A stretch of 19,971 bases of DNA from Thermoprotei archaeon (GCA_003649445.1 QMRV01000039.1:1-19971), one strand, 5' to 3'; numbered from the stretch's first letter, positions 7,322 to 15,171 are shown. Notes: generated from the letters alone by a model not told the origin. A program made the numbers and translations.

Positions 7322-8017
7322 CTACTTGCGCCGCACACACGAAATGGTGTTTACTAATGCTGGAAGAGAAATAATGCTGGCTAAAACATAGTCGTGTACC
7401 GCTATATAGGCTAAAGCAGCTACAGCTAGTGAGGAAAACACTGCTATGTACGCTGAATATTTTAGCATACTAGTATATTTTTCAATAATAGCTATTATTG
7501 TCGAAGAAACTAAAGCTATAATAGACGCTTCTATTAAGTAGTAGATATTTGCAGGTAAAATACTCAGCAGTACATACTCTACACTGTTTTCAAAAAGATT
7601 CACAATAGTGTAGCCTGCAATTAGCGTAACAAATGTCCAGAAAAAGCTTCTTTCAGGAGAAAAATTGGTGCCCACTATACCTGATATTAAAACTACTGTC
7701 CAGAATAAAATAAAGGCCGGTAGCATAGATTCATAAAAAGTTTCGAAAAATGTTCTAAAGAAATCTATGAAGCCTACTGCTGCAGCTAGTTTCAAGTAGT
7801 AGTAGGAAGTAAAGTAAAGCAGAAGTGCGGCAAGCACACTTTTAGCTCTACCGTAAACACAGGCTATTCCAGCTAATATGCCCAACACTATGAAAGTACT
7901 TCTTTCAGCTAAACTGAGTTCCGTGAAGCTTAAGCTGTACCAGAGGATAAAGCCTGAAATAATTGCTCCCCAGTAGAAGTGTTTTTCTAAGCGGAAATCT
8001 AGCTTAATCTTCTTCAT
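7322..8017 (-). CDS. Polytopic membrane protein of unknown function
   Basis: 231 residues, with a short charged N-terminus (MKKIKLDFRLEKHF) followed by roughly eight hydrophobic segments spread over the whole length and a basic C-terminus (CVRRK). I do not recognise a family. Its ATG lies four bases after the stop of the giant permease gene, whose TGA is part of the AGGTGA ribosome site used here, so the two are almost certainly co-translated. The context suggests an accessory membrane subunit of the permease complex; that is inference. Confidence 0.75.
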   Translation of the reverse strand: MKKIKLDFRLEKHFYWGAIISGFILWYSLSFTELSLAERSTFIVLGILAGIACVYGRAKSVLAALLLYFTSYYYLKLAAAVGFIDFFRTFFETFYESMLPAFILFWTVVLISGIVGTNFSPERSFFWTFVTLIAGYTIVNLFENSVEYVLLSILPANIYYLIEASIIALVSSTIIAIIEKYTSMLKYSAYIAVFSSLAVAALAYIAVHDYVLASIISLPALVNTISCVRRK

Positions 8018-8021
8018 AAAA

Positions 8022-8027
8022 TCACCT
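8022..8027 (-). promoter_or_regulatory. Coupling ribosome site overlapping a stop codon
   Basis: AGGTGA on the minus strand serves both as the last codons of the permease gene (AGG TGA) and as the Shine-Dalgarno site of the next gene, four bases before its ATG. This decides the start at 8017 and implies translational coupling. Confidence 0.6.
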
Positions 8028-11000
8028 TAAAGAAACATTAGTCTCTAAACAGATTTTTCTAACTCTATCAACTATTCTGTAAACAAAATCTTTGTACTTA
8101 TATCCCTTAACCTTAGGCTCTACTCTGATCACTAGAGAGTAGTATTTTCCTCCAGGAGCTTTAGTAAACATTAATTTAACCAAAGCAGACTGAGAAGTAG
8201 CTCCACCCATAGCACTCCATATCAGGTACTGAATTTCTCTTACCTGAGTGCCGTCTCCTAAAGTACGTTTATATTCTCTACGCCACTCCGTTCTCTCAAG
8301 ACCTTGATCAGGGTAGTACACTCGTATCTTCTTATCGACACTACTTACAAAAGCCTTTATTTTACTTTCATGTACTCTAAACGGCAAGTTTTCCTCATAT
8401 ACGCCCTTTCTGCCCAACTTGAGTTCCCATTTTCGCTTAAAGCTCGGCACTACTTGAAGAGAAGCTTTACGCGCAGGGAGAGACGACGCGATGAGATTAA
8501 CTGCAATTACTACTACGAATGCAAGTATAGCCCACATAGGCGTAATACTAATGTTGATGGCGGCGAAGGCAGGTAGCGTGCTGAGATAGTTTATGAAAAA
8601 TGTCGCAGCTAAGTATCCGAGGCCTCCTCCTGTGAAGGTAAGCAAGAAGGCTTGAGCGAGGAAAAAGTTCTTGACATGAGAGGGAGTCATGCCGACAGCA
8701 GTATACGTAGATATTTCTCTTCTTCTTTCGTATACTTCAGCTATCATTAAGTTGGCTGTAATTAGTGAGCCTATAATAATCACTATTAAGGTATCTAGAC
8801 CTCTTATTTCAAAAGACACTCTACTTGAAACAATGTATGCTATGCCGTTCTCGCAGAGATAAGGCGGAAGATCGCTTATTGCTCTTACAAGTACAGCAGC
8901 TAGCTTTTCAGCTTCCTCAGGGCTGTCTGTTATAATCAGTATTTTATCTAAGTAGCAGTATTTTTCAAGCATTTTAGCGAAGTCTATATGAACTATTAAA
9001 ACTCCTTCGGGGCTAGTGAGCCTAGAGTATGTAGGTATTTCAGCTTTAACGAAGACATTCCACGGCCTTAAGAAAGATCCATCTAAGTCCCTTACCTCAC
9101 TGTACAATTTTTCATCAAATATGCCGACTATTCTAAGCTTGTAGCCGAGAACACTTATAGTATCGCCTACACTTACTCCAAGTATCTCTGTGTACTTTCT
9201 GCTGATTAAAACTCCTCGAGTATCATTATCTAGCAGAAATCTTCCTTCGACTACAGTAGAAGGAAGTAAAGTCAGCTTCTTTTCCTTAGAAGGCTCTACC
9301 CCCAAAATACCTCTAACTTTAACTACTTTACCGTTCTTGCTAACTGTGGTAAAGTAGAATTCTTCTTCACCTGTTTTCATAAAGAGAGCCATCGCCCGGC
9401 CTTCAAAGCCTCCTTTCAGAGACATTACTCTGAGAACTATCTTGCTCTCATTACCGACAACGCTTTTAATAAGACTAAGTATCTCCGATTTTTCTCCTTC
9501 ACTCAAATACCTAACTTGGTAGACTAAGCCGTTTCCAAGAGCATTAGTTTCATATGTAACAAAACTCCTAGACAAAGTCGCTTGAGGCTGAACTGAAGTG
9601 AAAGCAACAAGCGAGAAAATCATAAAGAATACTGTTAGAAGAGAAAGCGCAGTCCTCAATTTCCTGCGCCGCAGGTTTCTTAATCCTATGTTAAAAGCCG
9701 AAGCAGCTATACTTAGCTTCGAAGGCTTCTCAGGAAAATATTCTCGGGCAAAGTACCTGGGTATGTCCCAGTAAACAAGATAGCATACTGAAGCAATTAT
9801 TAAACTCAATAAAAGCACTTTTTCCCTGAAATAAGGAAGGCTAGGATTGAAAAGTGACTTAAAGCCGGGATGATAAATACTTAGCACAGCAACATAAACT
9901 AAAATAATCGCTATGCTCAAAGTAATTTTCACAGCCAAAGACCTTTCTCCGCCAATCATATTTGCGCACGCTAGTCCACTAAGCACTATTATTATCAGCA
10001 GGACTAGCGAGAAAACAAAGAGAGGTCTTATGTAAAGCGACACTCCATATTCTACATCACTCAAGTAGGATAGTCCTATTTCATATTCTTTTAAACAATC
10101 ATAAAACATATTTTTGTCTAAATAGTATAGAGCAAGCTTTAAATGAAACTCAGCTTCTTTTAAAAACGATTCCAACTCTATTAAATTAATTCCCTCTATT
10201 TTACCGTAATATAGTTCTTCTTTCAAACTTTCCAATCTTTTAATAGCATTAAGTATATCTTGTCTCTTCTGCTTAATTTTCTCGAATCTGAAGTCAATAA
10301 AGGTAATATGCCCTTCGTGAACACTATAGCCTTTATTCTTATTAGTTAACATCATAAAGGGCCTCCTCCTGTACTGCAGAGTAATCTTGTATCTACCTAC
10401 GGGCAGAATAGCGTACATAGTTTTCATGTGTCCTGCTTCATATATTCTACTTCCCCTAGCTACAAGCCAGGGAGCTTTTCCCGATAAAGAACTAACGTAT
10501 ATTACTGAATACTTCTTTCGGTCAACATTCGCCAAGTAGAGTACTCCTACTTTCTTTAATTCAACAGTATATAGAATATTTGTGCTAGGAATATCAATGT
10601 ATTTTAATCCAAGTAGATCTATGCAAGGTGTATTTTCGTAATCCTTGAAAGCCACAATGTATATTCCATTACTACTGTAAGGAAGCTCAACAATACCATT
10701 TGAGTCGCTAATACTAAATACGTTAAATAAGTTGTAGGTTGAATAAAAATCTAGTCTAGGGGTATACGTATAGCAGTATACTACAGCATTTCTGACAGGT
10801 TTTCCATTTTCATCTACAACTTTAACTCTTATTTTCTTTCTTTGTAAGCTACCAATAGCTATAAATGTAGTATTTGCGTATAATTTTACTGTAAAATTAT
10901 ATGTTTTATCATTAAGCCTTATTTTAAACGATAATTCTTTTCCATAATCATAGAACGTTAATAAACTAATGTAATACATATTCTTTGTCGACCAAACCTC

Positions 11001-11960
11001 TACAGGAAATAGGCTTTCAACTACTGGCTTACTATTGTAAGTAGTAATTATCAACCTGGAAATTGCGTATACTTTAATACCTACTTCGAGATTTCTGTCA
11101 ACAGGCTTTAAGAAAACTGTTTTCTGAGGAATAAAAAGTGTTGATGTTGAGAAACAGAGATTTTCTAAAGAAATATACTCGATGTTCCTTGTAGTAATTT
11201 TCAGCGAATTTTCAGCAAGTAAATATTCTTCATTGCCATCAGAATACACCACCTTAAATATCATCTGATTAAATGGAACATTCACGGTTTTTATTCTAAA
11301 TGTAACCTGACCTAGTCCTTTGCTTTTCTCTATATTTTCGGCTAACCACATGAAAATTTTTTCAAGATAAGTAGTCGCTAGAAGTACGGAGGATGTAGAT
11401 ATGAATATTTTTCCTTTACCTATTTTCCCGTAAACAGCTATTGCTCCTTCTCTACTTTCCGCTAAAGGAGATAGTCCCTTCAGAACATATCCTTGACCAC
11501 TGACTTGACCTAATTGCTCTAAAAAGCCCTTTAGTTTTAAAACACCACTATAGGGTTTTTCTGAGATACTTACATTAAATTCACTTAAAAGTACCTTCAA
11601 GGGCTCTGAGACTTCAGTACAAATAATAATTAACCTTCCACCTTCTTCAACCCACTCGCGTAAATCTTGAAGCTCTTCTGGCTCAAAGTCTCTGAACACA
11701 TTATGTAGCACTATTACATCTGATAGATAGTATACATTTTTATCTAATTTAGAGAAAACATTCATAAACGTTATTTTCTTAATACCTAACTGTGCTAGGC
11801 TTGCATGTATGTCGGAGCGCCCGTGAACATTATCTATGTAAACTACTAAGTCGCCTAATTTACTAGTTTGAACAGGATCAGCTTTAATGATAATTGAAGA
11901 TACTTCAGATAAATATAATATCAAAATAATGAATACAATATAGTGACGATACTTTTTCAT
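8022..11960 (-). CDS. Giant ABC transporter permease (FtsX/MacB type) with multidomain extracytoplasmic N-terminus
   Basis: 1312 residues; typical MacB/LolC permeases have 400-650. Order: signal anchor (7-25); a Rossmann/GATase-like domain (37-210; VIVLHN, EEGGRLIIIC, GKGKIFIST) as in DUF4350-type proteins; beta-rich region (215-370); carboxypeptidase-regulatory-like Ig fold (376-440; RVKVVDENGKPVRNAVVY); another beta region to 560; helical segment (562-636); membrane segments near 645-665, 677-697 and 714-731; then the permease core with the NIGLRNLRRRKLRTALSLL helix (758-790), MacB-like periplasmic domain (800-1045) and three further helices (1055-1075, 1100-1125, 1142-1162). A basic 150-residue cytoplasmic tail follows. 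FtsX-type permeases need an ABC ATPase; the only one in view, at 1032-1727, is broken, so this protein may use a distant ATPase. It leads an operon with the membrane protein at 7322. Substrate unknown; lipoprotein or polymer export, or sensing, are possible. Confidence 0.85.
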   Translation of the reverse strand: MKKYRHYIVFIILILYLSEVSSIIIKADPVQTSKLGDLVVYIDNVHGRSDIHASLAQLGIKKITFMNVFSKLDKNVYYLSDVIVLHNVFRDFEPEELQDLREWVEEGGRLIIICTEVSEPLKVLLSEFNVSISEKPYSGVLKLKGFLEQLGQVSGQGYVLKGLSPLAESREGAIAVYGKIGKGKIFISTSSVLLATTYLEKIFMWLAENIEKSKGLGQVTFRIKTVNVPFNQMIFKVVYSDGNEEYLLAENSLKITTRNIEYISLENLCFSTSTLFIPQKTVFLKPVDRNLEVGIKVYAISRLIITTYNSKPVVESLFPVEVWSTKNMYYISLLTFYDYGKELSFKIRLNDKTYNFTVKLYANTTFIAIGSLQRKKIRVKVVDENGKPVRNAVVYCYTYTPRLDFYSTYNLFNVFSISDSNGIVELPYSSNGIYIVAFKDYENTPCIDLLGLKYIDIPSTNILYTVELKKVGVLYLANVDRKKYSVIYVSSLSGKAPWLVARGSRIYEAGHMKTMYAILPVGRYKITLQYRRRPFMMLTNKNKGYSVHEGHITFIDFRFEKIKQKRQDILNAIKRLESLKEELYYGKIEGINLIELESFLKEAEFHLKLALYYLDKNMFYDCLKEYEIGLSYLSDVEYGVSLYIRPLFVFSLVLLIIIVLSGLACANMIGGERSLAVKITLSIAIILVYVAVLSIYHPGFKSLFNPSLPYFREKVLLLSLIIASVCYLVYWDIPRYFAREYFPEKPSKLSIAASAFNIGLRNLRRRKLRTALSLLTVFFMIFSLVAFTSVQPQATLSRSFVTYETNALGNGLVYQVRYLSEGEKSEILSLIKSVVGNESKIVLRVMSLKGGFEGRAMALFMKTGEEEFYFTTVSKNGKVVKVRGILGVEPSKEKKLTLLPSTVVEGRFLLDNDTRGVLISRKYTEILGVSVGDTISVLGYKLRIVGIFDEKLYSEVRDLDGSFLRPWNVFVKAEIPTYSRLTSPEGVLIVHIDFAKMLEKYCYLDKILIITDSPEEAEKLAAVLVRAISDLPPYLCENGIAYIVSSRVSFEIRGLDTLIVIIIGSLITANLMIAEVYERRREISTYTAVGMTPSHVKNFFLAQAFLLTFTGGGLGYLAATFFINYLSTLPAFAAINISITPMWAILAFVVVIAVNLIASSLPARKASLQVVPSFKRKWELKLGRKGVYEENLPFRVHESKIKAFVSSVDKKIRVYYPDQGLERTEWRREYKRTLGDGTQVREIQYLIWSAMGGATSQSALVKLMFTKAPGGKYYSLVIRVEPKVKGYKYKDFVYRIVDRVRKICLETNVSLR

Positions 11961-11980
11961 CGTAAAGTGAGGTATGCAGA

Positions 11981-11990
11981 CTTATATAAG
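11981..11990 (-). promoter_or_regulatory. TATA box of the giant permease operon
   Basis: CTTATATAAG, a perfect 10-base palindromic TATA element, is centred 25-26 bases before the ATG at 11960. This indicates a strong, leaderless promoter. Confidence 0.6.
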
Positions 11991-11999
11991 CTTTATTAA

Positions 12000-12275
12000 C
12001 TGAGAGTCTTCAGTAGACTATATAAACTCGACTTCTTATCGCTTGTAGTAGAGAGATTCTGGTGCAGGTACTTATGCCCGCTAGGAGCACTTCTAGCAAT
12101 ACTTCAGAAGATAAGCATACGGAAGCTCAGAGTACCTAAAGACAAGTGCACTAACCGCAAAAAATATCTCAAAGAATGCCCTATGCAGTGTACTCGAGCA
12201 GGAGAAAACGACCACATTTTATGCGGAAAGTGCTTAAGCAAATGCCCTTTAAAAACAATTAAGTACAGTACATAA
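12000..12275 (+). pseudogene. 3' remnant of a NapH-like / polyferredoxin membrane protein
   Basis: An open frame from just after a TAA (11997-11999) to a TAA at 12273-12275 has no usable start before codon 50. It encodes FWCRYLCPLGALLAILQKIS, the typical end of a NapH/CcoG-like membrane electron-transfer protein, then a double 4Fe-4S tail. The first cluster motif should be CxxCxxCxxxCP, but reads CTNRKKYLKECP: the second and third cysteines are Arg and Tyr. The second reads HILCGKCLSKCP, lacking its first cysteine. So the membrane part has gone and three cluster ligands are lost. NapH-type proteins pass electrons from quinols to periplasmic oxidoreductases. The remnant lies between the permease promoter and another gene scar, and reads toward that scar on the opposite strand. 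Confidence 0.75.
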
Positions 12276-12317
12276 CTCTAGGGAGAATCTAAAGTATTTA
12301 ATAAGACTTCTTTAAGG

Positions 12318-12690
12318 CTAGCTGACTTCTATTCCTAGAACTATAGATGCAGCTCTGCCTATAACGAAAGTTATTGTAGCTGATCCTAAGCCCGCTAAAA
12401 TCATTTCAAGGGTCTTTTTCTTAATAGATAGTTTAGCTGAAACCGCTATTATGAAGCCAGTAAAAGCTAGCGCGAACGCCGCGCTCACTAGCGAGAATAC
12501 AATAGCTAAGTTCACTGAAACTCTAATGAAGTAAGGTGCAAGAGGCACTGTGATCAGGCTCCATATGGTGAACAACAATGTAGTCTATATCCCTAGGATT
12601 TACAATTTTTCTCAGCGTCTCCAAGAATTTTTCCGCGAAAACAGCTTTCCATGAATCTAAAATGAAACACGAGGAGGAAGAAGAGTAAAC
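12318..12690 (-). pseudogene. Deletion scar: flavodiiron protein start joined to VIT1/CCC1 transporter end
   Basis: Read on the minus strand, 12690-12547 encodes in one frame a piece of a flavodiiron protein (FprA): VFAEKFLETLRKIVNP, DIDYIVVHHMEPDHS, with the diiron ligand motif HxExDH. Right after EPDHS the homology stops. From about 12550 to 12318, in another frame, the DNA encodes the last two membrane segments of a VIT1/CCC1-type iron/manganese transporter: SLITVPLAPYF, then KKKTLEMILAGLGSATITFVIGR. The 86-residue reading frame 12318-12578 is therefore a chimera whose first codons are out-of-frame FprA sequence. A deletion that removed most of fprA and the front of the transporter gene explains this. 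Both families handle oxygen or iron stress, so they may once have been neighbours. Translation of the small frame is possible but it lacks most of a transporter. Confidence 0.75.
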
Positions 12691-13142
12691 TAATGTTTAA
12701 CTTTTAGTCTAGGAGGGTAATTTGACTCCATAGTGTATTTTCCGCCACTCCACACTACTTCAATATGATAGCCTCTCGTTAACAGAGAGTACTCAGCTCT
12801 AAAAGTAAGCCTTACTTCTACTTCGGCTCCCTTACCTATAGCATAGTACTGCTTAACTGCAGCTACGGTTTCGTCAGGAAATAGAATTATGTCTTTTTTC
12901 ACTTTAACTTCTATCCAGCCAGAGTAACCTGTAGGAGAGTAGAGCACTACAACAGCTGTAACCACTGTATCTGAATTTACTTCGTCTACACTCTTCTTTC
13001 CTATAAGCCAGTATACTCTAGAAACTAAAAGGGATCCCTCACCCTTTATTGCGAAAAATATCTTGTAGATAATATATGCTCCAACTAGTAACAAAACTAT
13101 GATAAGTAGCAGTGCTAGTAGAGAAGAAATACCTCTTTTCAT
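12690..13142 (-). CDS. Pilin-like secreted or surface protein with archaeal class III signal
   Basis: 150 residues from the chosen ATG. It begins MKRGISSLLALLLIIVLLLV, which has the Lys-Arg-Gly prepilin-peptidase site followed by a 20-residue hydrophobic helix, as in archaeal type IV pilins. The remaining 120 residues are beta-rich (VTAVVVLYSPTGYSGWIEVKV and further strands) and fit a globular extracellular domain. The frame extends 18 codons upstream to an ATG at 13196, but a TATA-like box centred 26 bases before 13142 supports the later start, and the pilin signal would otherwise be internal. It stands alone; no pilus ATPase or membrane core gene is seen. A plain membrane-anchored protein is the alternative. 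Confidence 0.65.
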   Translation of the reverse strand: MKRGISSLLALLLIIVLLLVGAYIIYKIFFAIKGEGSLLVSRVYWLIGKKSVDEVNSDTVVTAVVVLYSPTGYSGWIEVKVKKDIILFPDETVAAVKQYYAIGKGAEVEVRLTFRAEYSLLTRGYHIEVVWSGGKYTMESNYPPRLKVKH

Positions 13143-13163
13143 CAAATTATTTATCGTGTTCTT

Positions 13164-13173
13164 CAATATAAGC
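13164..13173 (-). promoter_or_regulatory. TATA box that decides the pilin-like start
   Basis: GCTTATATTG on the minus strand is centred about 26 bases before the ATG at 13142, the normal distance for a leaderless archaeal gene. It lies inside the longer reading frame, so the longer frame is probably not translated. Confidence 0.5.
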
Positions 13174-13266
13174 TTAGATGTTTTTGAGCTGTTCATTGAA
13201 AATAACAGAGTTAGGAGGTCTATAGGCCTGAGGCAAAATTATGGGCTCAGTATTAGTGATTAGTGA

Positions 13267-13381
13267 CCGCCGTAAGGGTACGTGGCGGAAAACTAGAGTT
13301 TTTTCGCTCGCTCGGCGAAAAAACATGGGTACTACACATAAAAGTCCATCCTCGTACAGTAAATGGGGAGTTGAGGGGACT
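13267..13381. ncRNA. Candidate structured RNA: three stem-loops in a row
   Basis: This GC-richer island in a 290-base gap between divergent genes holds three hairpins. One: CCGC-CGTA (13267-13274) pairs with TACG-TG-GCGG (13279-13288) around AGGG, with a two-base bulge. Two: GTTTTTTCGC (13298-13307) pairs perfectly with GCGAAAAAAC (13315-13324). Three: AGTCC-AT-CCTC (13343-13353) pairs with GAGG-GGACT (13373-13381). I do not recognise a known class; RNase P, SRP RNA and tRNA do not fit, and no convincing C/D or H/ACA box set is seen. It may be a small RNA, a leader of the gene at 13437, or on either strand a pair of terminators. The pairing is visible; function is open. Confidence 0.4.
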
Positions 13382-13436
13382 GTGAGGAAATAGAGTATTT
13401 AGCTTTAGGCTGAATATTTTAACAGATAGGCTGAGG

Positions 13437-14186
13437 ATGATGAAAGTATACAGACTCTGGCCGTTTATAAAAAAGTTAAGTGAAATAGATTCTATTATAG
13501 ATTTTTCTAAAGGTTCACAGCAATTTAAAGTATTCTTAACTATTGTTCAGAAGGGAAAAGTTTCACTCAACGAACTTTCTGACGAGCTTTCTATAGAGAA
13601 AGATAAGCTTTATGATATTTTATATAAGCTCAAAAGAAAGGGACTAATAGCGAGCACTAGTAGATCTGAATACTGTCCAACAACACTCGGGCTAACTCTC
13701 TACAGTAAGCTAGCTCAATTGAGTCGAGGAAAAGTACTGGCTTCAGATATGCCTTTAACAGACATTGTTAAAGACATAGTACTCATAGCTGGATCTAGTT
13801 TCAGAGAAAAAGTAAGCTATAGTTATTTATGTAAATACTTTAAAACAAATAGAAGCACTATCAACTACTTAATAAAGCCCTACCTAATAGGAAGTACAGC
13901 TCTCTTTAGAACTCAAGGAGACTATTTGATCCTAACTAGGCGGGGTAAAAAAGCATTCAAAGAATTGGCTAAAGAAATTGGTTTAGGTACACTGGGATTA
14001 AAACTAATAACTAAGATAGGTTTCAGTAAGCATCCATCAAAAGCTGTTAGAAATCTCTTCAAAGTATACATTATTTTAACAATATTTGTTCTATTTTCAG
14101 TATTCACTCCCTACTTTATTGTACTCGCGTCAATAGCGCTCTTTATATCGCTAATAATGTGTATTTTAGTCGTGCTTAAAGTATAG
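13437..14186 (+). CDS. Membrane-anchored protein with two winged-helix domains
   Basis: 249 residues. Residues 25-95 form one winged helix (FLTIVQKGKVSLNELSDELS, then LYDILYKLKRKGLI). Residues 108-180 look like a second (VSYSYLCKYFKTNRSTINYLIKPYLIG, then a YLILTRRGKKAFKEL wing). Two hydrophobic segments (208-223 and 225-248) end the protein, so the DNA-binding part faces the cytoplasm. Such one-component membrane regulators are common in archaea. The start could be 13437 or the next ATG at 13440. It is the first of three plus-strand genes, 107 bases ahead of another HTH protein with repeat elements between, so it may control or be controlled with them. Ligand unknown. Confidence 0.7.
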   Translation: MMKVYRLWPFIKKLSEIDSIIDFSKGSQQFKVFLTIVQKGKVSLNELSDELSIEKDKLYDILYKLKRKGLIASTSRSEYCPTTLGLTLYSKLAQLSRGKVLASDMPLTDIVKDIVLIAGSSFREKVSYSYLCKYFKTNRSTINYLIKPYLIGSTALFRTQGDYLILTRRGKKAFKELAKEIGLGTLGLKLITKIGFSKHPSKAVRNLFKVYIILTIFVLFSVFTPYFIVLASIALFISLIMCILVVLKV

Positions 14187-14218
14187 TGTCGAGTGTAGTC
14201 GACATTTTGTCGAGTGTA
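14187..14218. promoter_or_regulatory. Direct repeat pair, operator-like
   Basis: TGTCGAGTGTA occurs at 14187-14197 and again, identical, at 14208-14218, a 21-base period or two helical turns. A GTCGAC palindrome lies between them, and an ATTGT/ACAAT inverted repeat follows at 14238-14252. The block lies 40-75 bases upstream of a TATA-like CTTTTAAATC (14254-14263) for the HTH gene at 14294. This layout fits a regulator binding as two dimers on one face of the DNA. Confidence 0.5.
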
Positions 14219-14293
14219 CTAGATAATGTTTTTATCGATTGTCGTCTACAATACTTTTAAATCTATCGAAGAAATCTAATTTGTTGTGAGGAT

Positions 14294-15151
14294 ATGTTGA
14301 GTGAAGAAGATCTAAGCTATATTTTCCAGGCATTAGCGCATGAGACTAGAAGGAAAATAGTGGAGCTTTTAGCTAAAGAAGGTCCCTTAAACTTTACTGA
14401 AATAATGAACAGAGTTGGCATAAGCGAGACAGGAACCTTTGGTTTTCACATAAAGAGAATGGAGGATCTACTTGAGAAAACAGATGACGGTAAATACAAG
14501 TTATCTGACTTAGGTCTAGTAGCTTACAACATAATTAAATATGCAAAAGAAGGAAGAGTAGCTAAAATAGAGGAAGAAAAACTCAGCATTGAGGAAGTAA
14601 AAATATTCAAGCATTTAGAAAAAATAGTTGTTGATAGAAGTCTTTTAGAGAGATACAGTAAAGTGGGATTTAAATACATAGATACAGTGATATTTGCAGA
14701 AGATGTAAGCCCTAAATTATTCAGAGATAAAGTTCTTTTCTTCAGAAAAGTGAATACAATAGTTGTCTCGAAGAAACTTGTTAAAGCAGCTTACAGTCGC
14801 ATGGAGAAATACTGTGGAGATGTAGTGAGCTATGAAGGCGAGTTGCCTCAAAAATGGCTTGAGGAAAAGAAACCCGTAAAACACTTGGACATATATGGCG
14901 GGGACTTTATTTTAACTAAAGAGAGGCTAGAGAAAGTTAAAAGAGAAGGCTTTAAGTACAGGATAGAGAACTATGGCCGTTTGATAATAGAGCGCGATGT
15001 TACTCCGCAGCTTTTTGATGAGACAGTTTTCTCGATAGATTCTTATGGCGAAATTTATGCTCCTCGAGCGCTACACAAAATAATATTGAATAAAGTAGAG
15101 TCGGTTTCTGGTCAAATACTAGACTTAAGTGAGTTTGAGAAAGAAATTTAG
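14294..15151 (+). CDS. ArsR-like winged-helix regulator with a duplicated C-terminal module
   Basis: 285 residues. Residues 5-85 are an ArsR-type winged helix (ALAHETRRKIVELLAKEGPLNF; GTFGFHIKRMEDLL; KYKLSDLG). After a charged linker come two related modules of about 70 residues: 109-178 (VGFKYIDTVIFAEDVSPKLF) and 204-276 (EGFKYRIENYGRLIIERDVT followed by PQLF). They share GFKY, DVxPxLF and a following beta-rich stretch; 181-203 joins them. The module is like repeats in polymer-forming or beta-solenoid proteins, but I do not assign a family. A TATA-like box lies 35 bases upstream and GTGAGG just before the ATG, so there is a short leader. The metallopeptidase gene follows after 20 bases, so both are probably one operon. 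The role of the repeats is inferred to be oligomerisation or signal sensing. Confidence 0.75.
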   Translation: MLSEEDLSYIFQALAHETRRKIVELLAKEGPLNFTEIMNRVGISETGTFGFHIKRMEDLLEKTDDGKYKLSDLGLVAYNIIKYAKEGRVAKIEEEKLSIEEVKIFKHLEKIVVDRSLLERYSKVGFKYIDTVIFAEDVSPKLFRDKVLFFRKVNTIVVSKKLVKAAYSRMEKYCGDVVSYEGELPQKWLEEKKPVKHLDIYGGDFILTKERLEKVKREGFKYRIENYGRLIIERDVTPQLFDETVFSIDSYGEIYAPRALHKIILNKVESVSGQILDLSEFEKEI

Positions 15152-15171
15152 CCTTATAGTCATAAGTAACT

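Noticed and set aside
8304..8576. 90-residue plus-strand frame
   Set aside because: It lies wholly opposite the permease gene and has no protein-family features.
12318..12578. A new small two-helix membrane protein
   Set aside because: Its body matches the end of VIT1/CCC1 transporters and its first codons are flavodiiron protein sequence in the wrong frame, so it is a deletion product.
13267..13381. tRNA, RNase P RNA or SRP RNA
   Set aside because: No cloverleaf with TTCRA loop, no conserved RNase P or SRP core sequences; only generic stem-loops.
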